Assembly: GCA_963807235.1 (NCBI GenBank)
Contig: CAWEBF010000001.1
Location: 1-32,284 of the forward strand
Origin: CAWEBF01 sp963807235
GTDB taxonomy: Bacteria; Acidobacteriota; Vicinamibacteria; Vicinamibacterales; UBA2999
DNA length: 32,284 nucleotides
Direction of reading: 5' to 3'
Shown here: one piece after another, positions 19,497-27,318 of the stretch
Position numbering within the stretch: position 1 is the first letter of the stretch
How the letters are laid out: every line of letters begins with the position of its first letter
Notes under the pieces: model-generated
The model's database searches: none
What the model was told of the DNA's origin: nothing
Seen by the model: the letters and a program-made list of their open reading frames with translations, nothing else
Translations under genes and position numbers: made by a program

Positions 19497-22400
19497 ATGC
19501 ATCCCAAGCGAGCTCCCAGGTTCGTCCTCACGTTGTGCGCCGTTCTGCTGTTCCCCGCCCTCGCGGCGGCCCAGGCGTCAATCGCCGGAGTGGTCCGCGA
19601 CCCATCGGGCGCCGTCCTTCCGGGCGTCACGGTCGAAGCGTCGAGCCCCGTGCTCATCGAAAAGGTGCGCACCTCGGTGACGGATGGTTCGGGTCTCTAT
19701 CGCATCGTCGATCTGCGGGCGGGGACCTATACCGTGACCTTCACGCTGCCCGGCTTTTCGACCGTCAAACGGGACGGCATCGAGCTGACCGGAGCGCTGA
19801 CCGCCAGCGTGAACGCCGACATGCGGGTCGGAGCCGTCGAAGAGACCATCACCGTCACGGGCGAAACACCGATCGTGGACGTGCAGAGCGTGCGCCGCCA
19901 GGCGACGATCTCGAGCGACGTCCTGACCAGCATTCCCACGGCGCGCGGGTACTCGGGCGTGATGCTCCTGGTGCCGGCGATCCAGACGCAGGGCACTTCG
20001 CCAGCCAACGTGCAAGCGTCCCCCGGGATGGTCGTCTTCGGCACCCCCGGCGGCCGCAACGGCAATGAAGGACGCCTGCAGGTGGACGGGCTGGGCGTGG
20101 GCGCGGCGCGCAACGGCGGCGGCGTGTCGGGCTACAACGCCGACGTGGCCAACGCGCAGGAGATCACCTTCACCGTGTCGGCCGGGCTCGGCGAGGCCGA
20201 AGTGTCCGGGCCGACGCTCAGCATCGTCCCCAAGACGGGCGGCAATCAGTTGCGCGGAGCGGTGTATCTCGCCAACGTCACGAGCGGGATGGTGGGCAAC
20301 AACTACAGCGACGAGCTGCGCGCGGCGGGGCTCGGCGTACCGGGCAAGCTGCTGAAACTGTGGGACTACACCTTGGGCCTGGGCGGCCCGATCAAACGGG
20401 ACCGGCTGTGGTACTTCCTGAACCTCCGCAACCAAGGAGCGCACTCCTCGGTCTCCGGGATGTTCGCGAACAAGAACGCCGGCACGCCGAGCTGGTTCTA
20501 CGAAGCCGACCCCACGCGGCAGTCGCGCACCGGCGCCAGCTACAACGTGGCCAGCGTGCGCCTGACCTACCAGGCGACGCCGCGCAACAAGTTCAACGTC
20601 TACTGGGACGAGCAGAAGCCGTGCACCGGCGCCACCTACAACTCGACCGCCGACGGCTGCCGCCAGCAGCCGGAAGACAACAGCTTCATCTGGGGCGGCT
20701 CGCCACCGCGGCGCCTGAAACGGCCACCTACGAGAACCGCTTCCAGCGCGTGCAGCAGGTGACGTGGAACTCCCCGCTGACCAACCGCGTCCTGCTGACC
20801 GCTGGGTTCGGCGACTACCTGACGCGCTGGGGCGAGCGACGAGATGCCGGGCAATCCGACGCGGTCGCTTGTGCGCGTGACCGAACAGTGCGCGCCGTCG
20901 TGCCCGCTGAACGGCGGCATCCCGAACCTGACCTACCGCTCGCAGAACTGGGCCTCGCACTGGATGGGCCAGCACAACTGGAACGCGTCGATGACCTACG
21001 TGACCGGCGCGCACAACATGAAGTTCGGCTACCAGGGCACGTTCTACGTGGACGACGAGCACATCTTCACGAACGACGAGCGCGTGGTGTACCGGCTCAA
21101 CAACGGCGTGCCGAACCTGATCACGCAGCGGCTCGACCCGAACCTGCGCAAGCTGCGCACGCGCTACAACGCGATCTACGCGCAGGAGCAGTGGACGCAT
21201 GGGCCGGATGACGCTTCAGGGCGCCGTGCGCTTCGACCACGCCTGGAGCTACTCGCCCGAACAGGTGGTCGGGCCCGACGCGCTTCCTGCCCAACGCGAT
21301 CACCTTCCCGCGCACCGCCGGCGTGACCGGCTACAACGACATCTCGCCGCGGCTCGGCCTGGCCTACGACCTCTTCGGCAACGGCAAGACCTCGCTGAAG
21401 GTGAACCTCGGCCGCTACCTCGACGCCGCCAGCAACAACAACGGCAACTACTCGATCACCAACCCGACGTCGCGCATGGCGGGCAGCACCGAAGCCGGGC
21501 GTCCCGCCATCACCCGGTCGTGGAACGACGCGAACCGGAACTACGTGCCCGACTGCAACCTGAACTCGAACGACGCCAACGGCGAATGCGGCGCCATCAG
21601 CGACCGCAACTTCGGCACGGCGACGCTGAGCCGCAACTTCGACCCCGCGGCGCTCGAGGGCTGGGGCGTGCGCCCGGCCGATTGGGAGTTCGGCATTTCG
21701 CTGCAACAGGAGGTGCTGCCGCGCGTGTCGGTGGAAGTGGGCTACTTCCGCCGCTGGCTCGACAACTTCTTCGTGGACGACAACCTGGCCACGGTGCCCG
21801 CGGACTTCACGCCGTTCAGCATCACCGCGCCCACCGACGCGCGTCTGCCCGGCGGCGGCGGTCAAGTGATCGACGGCCTCTTCGACGTGGTGCCGGCCAA
21901 GTTCGGCCAGGTCAACGACTACTTCGTGAACGCCGAGACGTTCGGGGAGTGGTACCAGAGCTACAACGGCGTGCTGGTCAATGTCACGGCGCGGCCGTCG
22001 CCGCGGCTCACCATGCAGGGAGGGCTGAACACCGGTTCGACCGTGCGCGACCTGTGCGGCATCCGCGACGTGAACCCGGAGCTGAACTACATCACACCGG
22101 CCAACGCCAGCGGCCCGGGAAATGTCTACGCCAGCCCGGTGTTCCCCTACTGCCACACTTCCACGGGCTTCGTGACCCGCGTAACGGGCCTCGCCACCTA
22201 CACGGTGCCGAAGGTCGAAGTACTCGTCAGCGGCACCGTGCGCAGCGAACAGGGGGCGCCGCTTGCGGCCAACTTCGTCGTGACCAACGCGATGGTGGCG
22301 CCGATTCTCGGGCGGAACCTCTCGGCCCCAGGCGGCAGCGTGACCGTGAACCTGATCGAGCCCGGCACGGCGTACGGCGACCGGTTGAACGAAGTGGACC

Positions 22401-22588
22401 TGCGGATCGCCAAGATCGTCCGCATCGCCCGTACCCGCACCAACGTCGGGTTCGACATCTACAACCTGTTCAACGCGAACCCGGCGTTGACCTACAACGC
22501 GGCTTACAGCGCTGCGCTACCCTTCCCGCGGCCCACCGGCGTGCTGACGCCGCGGTTCGTGAAGCTGAGTGCGCAGATCGATTTTTGA
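19497..22588 (+). CDS. TonB-dependent receptor with N-terminal carboxypeptidase-regulatory-like domain (frameshifted)
   Basis: This outer-membrane transporter uses TonB energy to import a ligand. After a signal peptide (LCAVLLFPALAAAQ), residues about 23-105 form a CarboxypepD_reg-like beta domain (IAGVVRDPSGAVLPGVTVEA, SGLYRIVDLRAGTYTVTF). The plug follows with ETITVTGETPIVDVQSVRRQ, RLQVDGLGVGAARNGGG and GPTLSIVPKTGGNQLRGAVY, then a barrel ending FDIYNLFNANPALTYN and FVKLSAQIDF, a typical terminal strand. Frame changes near 20700, 20837, 21199 and 21279, at least three of them single inserted bases, split it; joined it has about 1029 residues. No SusD partner lies beside it. The type is greatly expanded in Vicinamibacteria. 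The ligand is unknown; plant-derived oligosaccharides or peptides are guesses. Confidence 0.92.
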
Positions 22589-22595
22589 GGAGGTG

Positions 22596-23060
22596 ATGGT
22601 GGGGAACAGGCTCCGGGCTCCGGGCTCCAGGCTTCAGGCCTGGAGGTGCGGAACTGCATTCGTGGGATGGCTGCTCTGCATTGCTGGCCCTGTGTACGCT
22701 CACCATTCGTTCGCGATGTTCGATACGCAGAATCCGGTCACGCTCACCGGAGTCGTGACCGTATTCGAGTGGACGAACCCGCATTCCTACATCGAGATCG
22801 ACGTACCTGAAGGGAGCGGGGTCAAGCACTGGACGATCGAGCTTGGCAGCACCAGCATCCTGCAGCGCGGCGGGTGGAAGTTCACCACGATCAAGAAAGG
22901 CGACAAGATCACCGCGGTGGTGGGGCCGCTGCGAAACGGCGAGCCGGGAAGCCTGCTGGTTCGCGTGACGCTGCCGGACGGCAGGACGCTGGGCAACGGC
23001 GGGGGGGCGACGGGGATAGGAGGCGGTGTCCCGCCGCCCGCCTCGCCGGCACCGAAGTAG
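22596..23060 (+). CDS. exported DUF6152-type protein, copy 1
   Basis: The 154-residue product has a signal peptide ending VYAHHSF, and the AHHSFAMFD start, TLTGVVTVFEWTNPHSYIEID and GGWKFTTIKKGDKITAVV pattern of DUF6152, a small beta-rich family with no known function. A second copy lies at 24658. ATG 22596 follows GAGGAG closely; GTG 22599 would have better spacing. A heptamer array (22608-22642) lies inside the first 16 codons, so residues 5-16 (RLRAPGSRLQAW) are repeat-encoded. The gene starts seven bases after the TonB receptor, as in an operon. Confidence 0.8.
   Translation: MVGNRLRAPGSRLQAWRCGTAFVGWLLCIAGPVYAHHSFAMFDTQNPVTLTGVVTVFEWTNPHSYIEIDVPEGSGVKHWTIELGSTSILQRGGWKFTTIKKGDKITAVVGPLRNGEPGSLLVRVTLPDGRTLGNGGGATGIGGGVPPPASPAPK
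22608..22642. repeat. heptamer array, AGGCTCC family, inside a coding start
   Basis: Five units in register: AGGCTCC (22608-22614), GGGCTCC twice (22615-22628), AGGCTTC (22629-22635), AGGCCTG (22636-22642). It shares heptamers with the array at 15841-15868, in the opposite direction. It overlaps the signal-peptide codons of the DUF6152 gene. Confidence 0.85.
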
Positions 23061-23066
23061 GGGCCG

Positions 23067-23846
23067 ATGCGGAAGTCACAATTCACAATTCACAATTCAC
23101 AAAGACGGGCCGGAACTGCAATCGCGATCCTGGTGCTCGTGGGGCTCGCCGCGGTCAGCGCTGCGGCACAGTCCGGCGCGCCGCCGGACATCACCGGGGC
23201 GTGGGTGCCGTTCGGCGCGGGCCGCGGTGCGAATCCGGCGGTCGCGCCTCCCGCTCCTGGGCCAATCGTGCTCAAGGCGCCGTACGCGCAGCAATTCGAG
23301 GCGCGGCGCCAGGCCGATGCCGAAGCCACCAAGCGCGGAGAGCCGCCGGTGAGCGATGCGGTGCTGTGTACGCCGTATGGCATGCCCCGGATGATGGCCG
23401 TCGCCTCCTATCCCGTGGAGTTCCTCCAGACGCCGGGGCAGATCACGATCGTCACGGAAGCCTTCAGTGAAGTGCGGCGCGTGTTCATGGATCAGGCGCA
23501 GCAGCCGATCGACGAAGTGCCGCCGGGGTATTACGGCCATTCCGTGGGCCGCTGGGAGAACGGCACGCTGGTGATCGACACGGTGGGCATCAAGACCACG
23601 GTGCCGGGTTACCAGAACATCCCGCACAGCGACCAGATGCGCATCAGCGAGCGCATACGGCTCGTGGCGGCCGACGTGCTTCACGATCAGATCACGATCA
23701 GCGATCCGGTGGTGCTGGAGAAGCCCGTGGTCTACACGTTGGCCTACCGCCGGATGCCGGGCTACAAGATGGTGGAGTTCGTGTGCGAGAACAACCGGGA
23801 GTACGTGGACGAGCAGGGCAAGGTCCGCATGCGGCTGCGCCGCTGA
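23067..23846 (+). CDS. exported protein of unknown function, paralogue 1
   Basis: The 259-residue product has a signal peptide (IAILVLVGLAAVSAAAQ) whose n-region is encoded by a heptamer array (SQFTIHNSQ). The mature part opens PPDITGAWVPFG and carries GHSVGRWENGTLVIDT (residues 157-172), TVPGYQNIPHSDQMRISERI and YKMVEFVCENNREYVDEQGK. The GRWE-TLVIDT block and the final ENNREY are frequent in uncharacterised Acidobacteriota and Sphingomonas proteins. The paralogue at 23870 has GESIGRWEGDTLVIDT at the same place. ATG 23067 lies six bases after the previous stop, with GGGG as a weak Shine-Dalgarno. Function unknown; the company of a TonB receptor suggests a periplasmic or surface role. Confidence 0.8.
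   Translation: MRKSQFTIHNSQRRAGTAIAILVLVGLAAVSAAAQSGAPPDITGAWVPFGAGRGANPAVAPPAPGPIVLKAPYAQQFEARRQADAEATKRGEPPVSDAVLCTPYGMPRMMAVASYPVEFLQTPGQITIVTEAFSEVRRVFMDQAQQPIDEVPPGYYGHSVGRWENGTLVIDTVGIKTTVPGYQNIPHSDQMRISERIRLVAADVLHDQITISDPVVLEKPVVYTLAYRRMPGYKMVEFVCENNREYVDEQGKVRMRLRR
23076..23103. repeat. heptamer array TCACAAT inside a coding start
   Basis: TCACAAT three times (23076-23096) and then TCACAAA (23097-23103), perfect in register. It encodes residues 4-12 of the exported protein at 23067, in a region that tolerates change. Adding or losing one unit would shift the frame. Confidence 0.9.
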
Positions 23847-23869
23847 CGACCGCGAGGACGGGGAGACAG

Positions 23870-24661
23870 ATGATGCGACTAGCAGTATACGGTGCCACGG
23901 TGTGGTGCCTTCTGGCCGGCCACGGGATCGAGGCCCAGGCGCCCGCGGCGCCGCCGGTACCGGCGGCCACGAGCGCCCTGGCACCGGCCAACCTGGCCAA
24001 ACCAAGACCCAAACCGCCGTTCGACCTCACCGGGGTGTGGCTGCACGCCAACAGCCCAACCAGCCCGTTCCGGTTCGCGCCGCCGCCGGGGTTCAAGCTG
24101 ACGCCGCAGGCGCAGGTGCACTACGACGCGGCGCGCAAGGCGCAGGCCGAGGGAGGCGTGTATCGCGACGACATCGGCCAATGCTGGCCGGCCGGGCTGC
24201 CCGTGATCATGACGCGCGTGTGGCCGATCGCGATGATGCAGTACCCGACCGCGATCTACATGGTCAGCGAGTTCATGAACAGTCTGCGCGTCGTCTACTT
24301 CGACCGGCCGCATTCGGATCCGGACGTCGTGATCCGCAGCCACAACGGCGAGTCGATCGGCCGCTGGGAGGGGGACACGCTGGTGATCGACACGCAGTTC
24401 TTCATCGGTCACCATCACTGGATCGACTCGGGCGTTCCCGCCAGCGACGCCATGCACGTCGTGGAGCGTGTGAAGATGATGAACGAAGGCAAGACGCTGG
24501 AGATCGAATACGCGATCCGCGATCCAAAGTCTTTCGAGGGAGAGTGGAAGTGGACCAAGCGATGGAACCGCGTGGACGACCGTGACATCGCGGAGGTCTC
24601 GTGCTATCCCGATCTGAACGACCACATGCCGAGCACGCGCTCGAAAGGAAACATCCGATGA
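23870..24661 (+). CDS. exported protein of unknown function, paralogue 2
   Basis: The 263-residue product has a signal peptide (YGATVWCLLAGHGIEAQ) and a Pro/Ala linker, then FDLTGVWLHANSPTSPFRF, a possibly redox- or metal-related Cys in IGQCWPAGLP, VSEFMNSLRVVYFD, GESIGRWEGDTLVIDT (162-175) and FFIGHHHWIDSG, a His triplet. It is related to the protein at 23067 by the opening GxW strand and the GRWE-TLVIDT block, though the rest has drifted. Start MM at 23870 follows GGGGAGA, a fair Shine-Dalgarno. Its stop overlaps the ATG of the second DUF6152 gene (ATGA), so the two are translationally coupled. Confidence 0.8.
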   Translation: MMRLAVYGATVWCLLAGHGIEAQAPAAPPVPAATSALAPANLAKPRPKPPFDLTGVWLHANSPTSPFRFAPPPGFKLTPQAQVHYDAARKAQAEGGVYRDDIGQCWPAGLPVIMTRVWPIAMMQYPTAIYMVSEFMNSLRVVYFDRPHSDPDVVIRSHNGESIGRWEGDTLVIDTQFFIGHHHWIDSGVPASDAMHVVERVKMMNEGKTLEIEYAIRDPKSFEGEWKWTKRWNRVDDRDIAEVSCYPDLNDHMPSTRSKGNIR

Positions 24662-25089
24662 CATCCACACGTTCCTGGCTCGGTTCAGTATGCGCGGCTG
24701 TGCTGCTCGCGGGCGGCCCGGCCGTCGCCCACCACTCGGCCGCCGGCATCGATCGCACCCAGAGCAAGACCGTCACCGGCGTCGTGAAGGAGTTCCGGTG
24801 GGGCAACCCGCACGCGTGGATCGATCTGGACGTTCCCAACGACAAGGGCGTCGTGGACACGTGGTCGATCGAGATGACGTCGCCCACGTTCCTGCTCCGC
24901 GCCGGCTGGAAATCCAGCACCATCAAGGCTGGTGAGAAGGTGAGCGTGACCGTGCGGCCCTTCCGCGACGGCACGCCAGGCGGGCTGTTCGTCTCGGTGA
25001 CGCTGCCGGACGGCAAGGTGATGACGGAGCGGGCCCCGGCCCCGGCCAATCCGGTCGTCACGGCGCCGATCCAGCTTCCGAGCAACTAG
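24658..25089 (+). CDS. exported DUF6152-type protein, copy 2
   Basis: The 143-residue product has a signal peptide ending PAVAHHSAAG, then TVTGVVKEFRWGNPHAWIDLD, GWKSSTIKAGEKVSVTV and GGLFVSVTLPDGKVM. It aligns along its whole length with copy 1 at 22596 (HHS start, TGVV-F-W-NPH, GWK-TIK-G-K, VTLPDG). The start ATG at 24658 overlaps the stop of the previous gene, with AAAGGAAA upstream as Shine-Dalgarno. Two DUF6152 genes thus flank the two related exported proteins, which looks like duplication of a two-gene unit with inversion of order. Confidence 0.85.
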   Translation: MTSTRSWLGSVCAAVLLAGGPAVAHHSAAGIDRTQSKTVTGVVKEFRWGNPHAWIDLDVPNDKGVVDTWSIEMTSPTFLLRAGWKSSTIKAGEKVSVTVRPFRDGTPGGLFVSVTLPDGKVMTERAPAPANPVVTAPIQLPSN

Positions 25090-25106
25090 CTCCGCGGCGC
25101 GACTCG

Positions 25107-25733
25107 TTGTCCCAGCAGCCCTCTCCCCGCGCCGAGCTGCAGGAGACGTTCGGCGAGATCGACATCTACGTCTTCGATCAGCTCCTGCGCGGCCGGTTCG
25201 ACGGGCGGCCGCGCGTGCTGGACGCCGGCTGCGGCGACGGCCGCAACATCCGCTATCTCTTGAGCCGCGGGTTCGTCTGCTACGGAGTGGACCGCGACCC
25301 CGTCGCCGTGCAGCAGGTGCGGCGGCTGGCGGCCGCGCTGGCGCCGGGCAGCCCCGAGTCTCGCTTTCAGGTGTCCGCGCTCGACAAGCTGCCGTGGCCC
25401 GACGCATCCGTGGACGCCGTGATCTGCAGCGCCGTCCTGCACTTCGCGGACAACACCGAGCACTTCGGCCGCATGGTGCGTGAGGTGTGGCGCGTGCTGG
25501 CGCCCGGCGGCCTGCTCTTTGCGCGCCTGGCCTCGAACATCGGCTTGGAGTCGCTGGTGGGACCAGGCGGCCGCCGCGTCCGCCTGCCCGACGGGTCCGA
25601 CCGGTTCATCGTGGACGAGGCGATGCTGATGGAGTGGACCGGACGCCTGCACGGGCGTCTGGCCGATCCGCTGAAGACAACGGTCGTTCAAGGCATGCGC
25701 TCGATGACTACGTGGAGCGTCACCAAGGGCTGA
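25107..25733 (+). CDS. SAM-dependent methyltransferase, class I
   Basis: The 208-residue product has the Rossmann motif I RVLDAGCGDGRNIRYLL (VLDAGCGDG at 37-45), the acidic GVDRDPVAV after strand 2, DKLPWPDASVDAVICSAVLH for motif II, and VWRVLAPGGLLFARL for motif III, as in methyltransferase family 11. The substrate cannot be told. TTG 25107 is the best start; the preceding gene stops 17 bases earlier. Its TGA overlaps the ATG of the next gene (TGATG), which ties it to the membrane protein. It is cytoplasmic, unlike the exported proteins upstream. Confidence 0.85.
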   Translation: MSQQPSPRAELQETFGEIDIYVFDQLLRGRFDGRPRVLDAGCGDGRNIRYLLSRGFVCYGVDRDPVAVQQVRRLAAALAPGSPESRFQVSALDKLPWPDASVDAVICSAVLHFADNTEHFGRMVREVWRVLAPGGLLFARLASNIGLESLVGPGGRRVRLPDGSDRFIVDEAMLMEWTGRLHGRLADPLKTTVVQGMRSMTTWSVTKG

Positions 25734-26995
25734 TGGTCGTCGATTCGCCTGACACCGCACGGCTTCGGCGGCTTCACGGCGGGGTCAAGGTCGCAGTGGT
25801 GGTCATCGGCGTCGTCTGGGCCATGAGCGGCGCGTCGGGTTGTCTCCTCGATGCGTTGGGACGAGACGATCTGATCGACTACTACGCGTTCTGGCCTTTC
25901 CTCCTGACCTCGCCGCTCCTGCTCGGCGGGGTCCTGGCCCTCCGCCGCCTTTGGCGCCTCCTCAACCTCCACGTGCGCCGTGACGTTGCGGCCAGCACCA
26001 AATCGTCGGACGCCGTGCCGACGTCCGTCGTGCCCCTCCTGTATCCCACGCCCGCTCCCGCATCACCGGAGACCACGCGTCTGGAGGCGCACCAGGGCCG
26101 GTTCGCGCCGATTGCGCTGCCGATGCTCGCCGTCTGGTTGGCCACATGGTTCATGATGGCCAACGACGTGCTCACGTCCTGGGCGTTCGCGACGTTCCTC
26201 GTCACGTCGGTAGTGCTGGTCGTGCTCGTCGCCAAGGCCGGATCCAGCCGTGCACTCGACGCCAGCAAGCGCCACGACGTCGAGGCCCACCGTGAGGCAT
26301 TGAAAGCCGAGGCCGAACGCACACGCGTGCCTCCCGTTCTCTACCTGCGCTCGTTCGCCGACGACGACAGCGCGGCACGAAGGCATGGCGCGCTGACAGA
26401 GGAAGAGCAGCTGGCAAAGGCGCTGGCCTGGATCGGCCCGCTGTTCGCGGTCGGCAAGCCCGGCGAGACGCTGCCGCAGGTCGGCGCTCAGCGAATCTAC
26501 GTGAGCGACGACCAGTGGCAGGCGCGTGTCAGCGAACTGATGGCGCAGGCCAGGCTGGTGGTCTTGCGCACCGGGTCCACCGGCGGGTTTCGCTGGGAGG
26601 TCGAGCGGGCGCTGGCGGCCCTGACACCGGACCGCCTGCTCCTGGTGGCCGACGACGCGCGCGAGCTGCGTGCGGTGCTCCACGCGATTGCCGAACGCGT
26701 GGGCAGGCCGGTGACCGCGGTGCGGCTGCGCGGCCGCGCGATTGCGACCGTGAAAGGCCTGATCGTCTTCGGGGCCGACTGGTCGCCGCAGCCGCTGCGA
26801 CTGGTCGGGGCGGGGTTTTACGCCAGGGACTCGGACGAGCCGCTGGTCTGCCGCTTCACGCTGGCCCTGCGGCCGCTGTTCGACCGGCTGGGTGTGACCT
26901 ATGCGAAGCCGGGCTACTCCCCGACCAAAGTGGGGATCGTCGTGTGCCTGGTCGGCGCCACGATCGTGCTCGTGGTCTCCGCGCTTTCGTTCTGA
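25733..26995 (+). CDS. membrane protein with cytoplasmic alpha/beta domain, possibly TIR-like
   Basis: The 420-residue product has membrane segments at about 18-40, 52-70, 125-145, 150-168 and 399-419. Between the fourth and fifth lies a soluble domain (about 198-395): VPPVLYLRSFADDD, EEEQLAKALAWIGPLFAVGK, RIYVSDDQWQARVSELMAQA, RLVVLRTGSTGGFRWEVERA and PDRLLLVADD. The alternation of strands and helices, the LYLRSF start and the W-E-x-E helix resemble TIR- or STIR-like nucleotide-fold domains, but this is inference, and no catalytic residue is proved. The gene is coupled to the methyltransferase. The stop lies within a two-unit heptamer repeat. The fold call is low confidence; the membrane layout is clear. 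Confidence 0.75.
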   Translation: MVVDSPDTARLRRLHGGVKVAVVVIGVVWAMSGASGCLLDALGRDDLIDYYAFWPFLLTSPLLLGGVLALRRLWRLLNLHVRRDVAASTKSSDAVPTSVVPLLYPTPAPASPETTRLEAHQGRFAPIALPMLAVWLATWFMMANDVLTSWAFATFLVTSVVLVVLVAKAGSSRALDASKRHDVEAHREALKAEAERTRVPPVLYLRSFADDDSAARRHGALTEEEQLAKALAWIGPLFAVGKPGETLPQVGAQRIYVSDDQWQARVSELMAQARLVVLRTGSTGGFRWEVERALAALTPDRLLLVADDARELRAVLHAIAERVGRPVTAVRLRGRAIATVKGLIVFGADWSPQPLRLVGAGFYARDSDEPLVCRFTLALRPLFDRLGVTYAKPGYSPTKVGIVVCLVGATIVLVVSALSF

Positions 26996-27005
26996 ACACT
27001 GAACT
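26992..27005. repeat. two-unit heptamer repeat, AGTTCAG family
   Basis: CTGAACA (26992-26998) and CTGAACT (26999-27005); on the minus strand AGTTCAG then TGTTCAG, as in the arrays at 6066-6151. It overlaps a stop codon and lies between convergent genes. With only two units it could be chance. Confidence 0.4.
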
Positions 27006-27008
27006 CTC

Positions 27009-27299
27009 CTAATCCCATCCGCCGGGGGCGCGATAGTGGAAACGAATCAGATAGACCTGATTGCCCGGCCCGTGCCTGGCGGTCTCGAGCAGCGCCTTGC
27101 GGCTCTCGAAGCCCGATTCCCTGGCCAGCTCGCTGGTGATGTCCTTCAGCGTGATTGGCTCGATCGAGTCCACCACCACGTGGCCCTCGTCCAAGGGGTA
27201 GGCGCCGCCCACCTTGACGTGCAGCCTCTGCCAGATGCGCACGGTGCAGCGAATGCGGCCGCGTCGAACGCCCTCACGAAGCTGCTTGGCGAAGACCAT
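27009..27299 (-). CDS. ASCH-domain protein
   Basis: The 96-residue product, MVFAKQLREGVRRGRIRCTV at the start, then RIWQRLHVKVGGAYPLDEG, VVVDSIEPITLKDITSELAR and ESGFESRKALLETARHG, matches the ASCH fold, a PUA-like RNA-binding beta barrel, by its LREGVRRG-IRCTVRIW opening and the DIT-ELARESGF helix. Such proteins may bind RNA or modified nucleosides; no role is established for this one. It starts 19 bases after the esterase stop and would be the last gene of the minus-strand operon, although its cytoplasmic type does not fit the exported enzymes. A hexamer-like GCGAAC run fills the short gap. Confidence 0.75.
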   Translation of the reverse strand: MVFAKQLREGVRRGRIRCTVRIWQRLHVKVGGAYPLDEGHVVVDSIEPITLKDITSELARESGFESRKALLETARHGPGNQVYLIRFHYRAPGGWD

Positions 27300-27318
27300 C
27301 GGTTCGGGTTCGCGTTCG

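Noticed and set aside
19578..21200. 540-codon minus-strand frame opposite the TonB receptor
   Set aside because: Arg/His/Val-rich antisense translation without domains. The plus strand has a clear signal peptide, regulatory domain and plug.
27300..27318. GCGAAC-type repeat between the esterase and ASCH genes, as another array
   Set aside because: The spacing is six, not seven, with only two or three units in 19 bases; chance or codon-like drift is enough.
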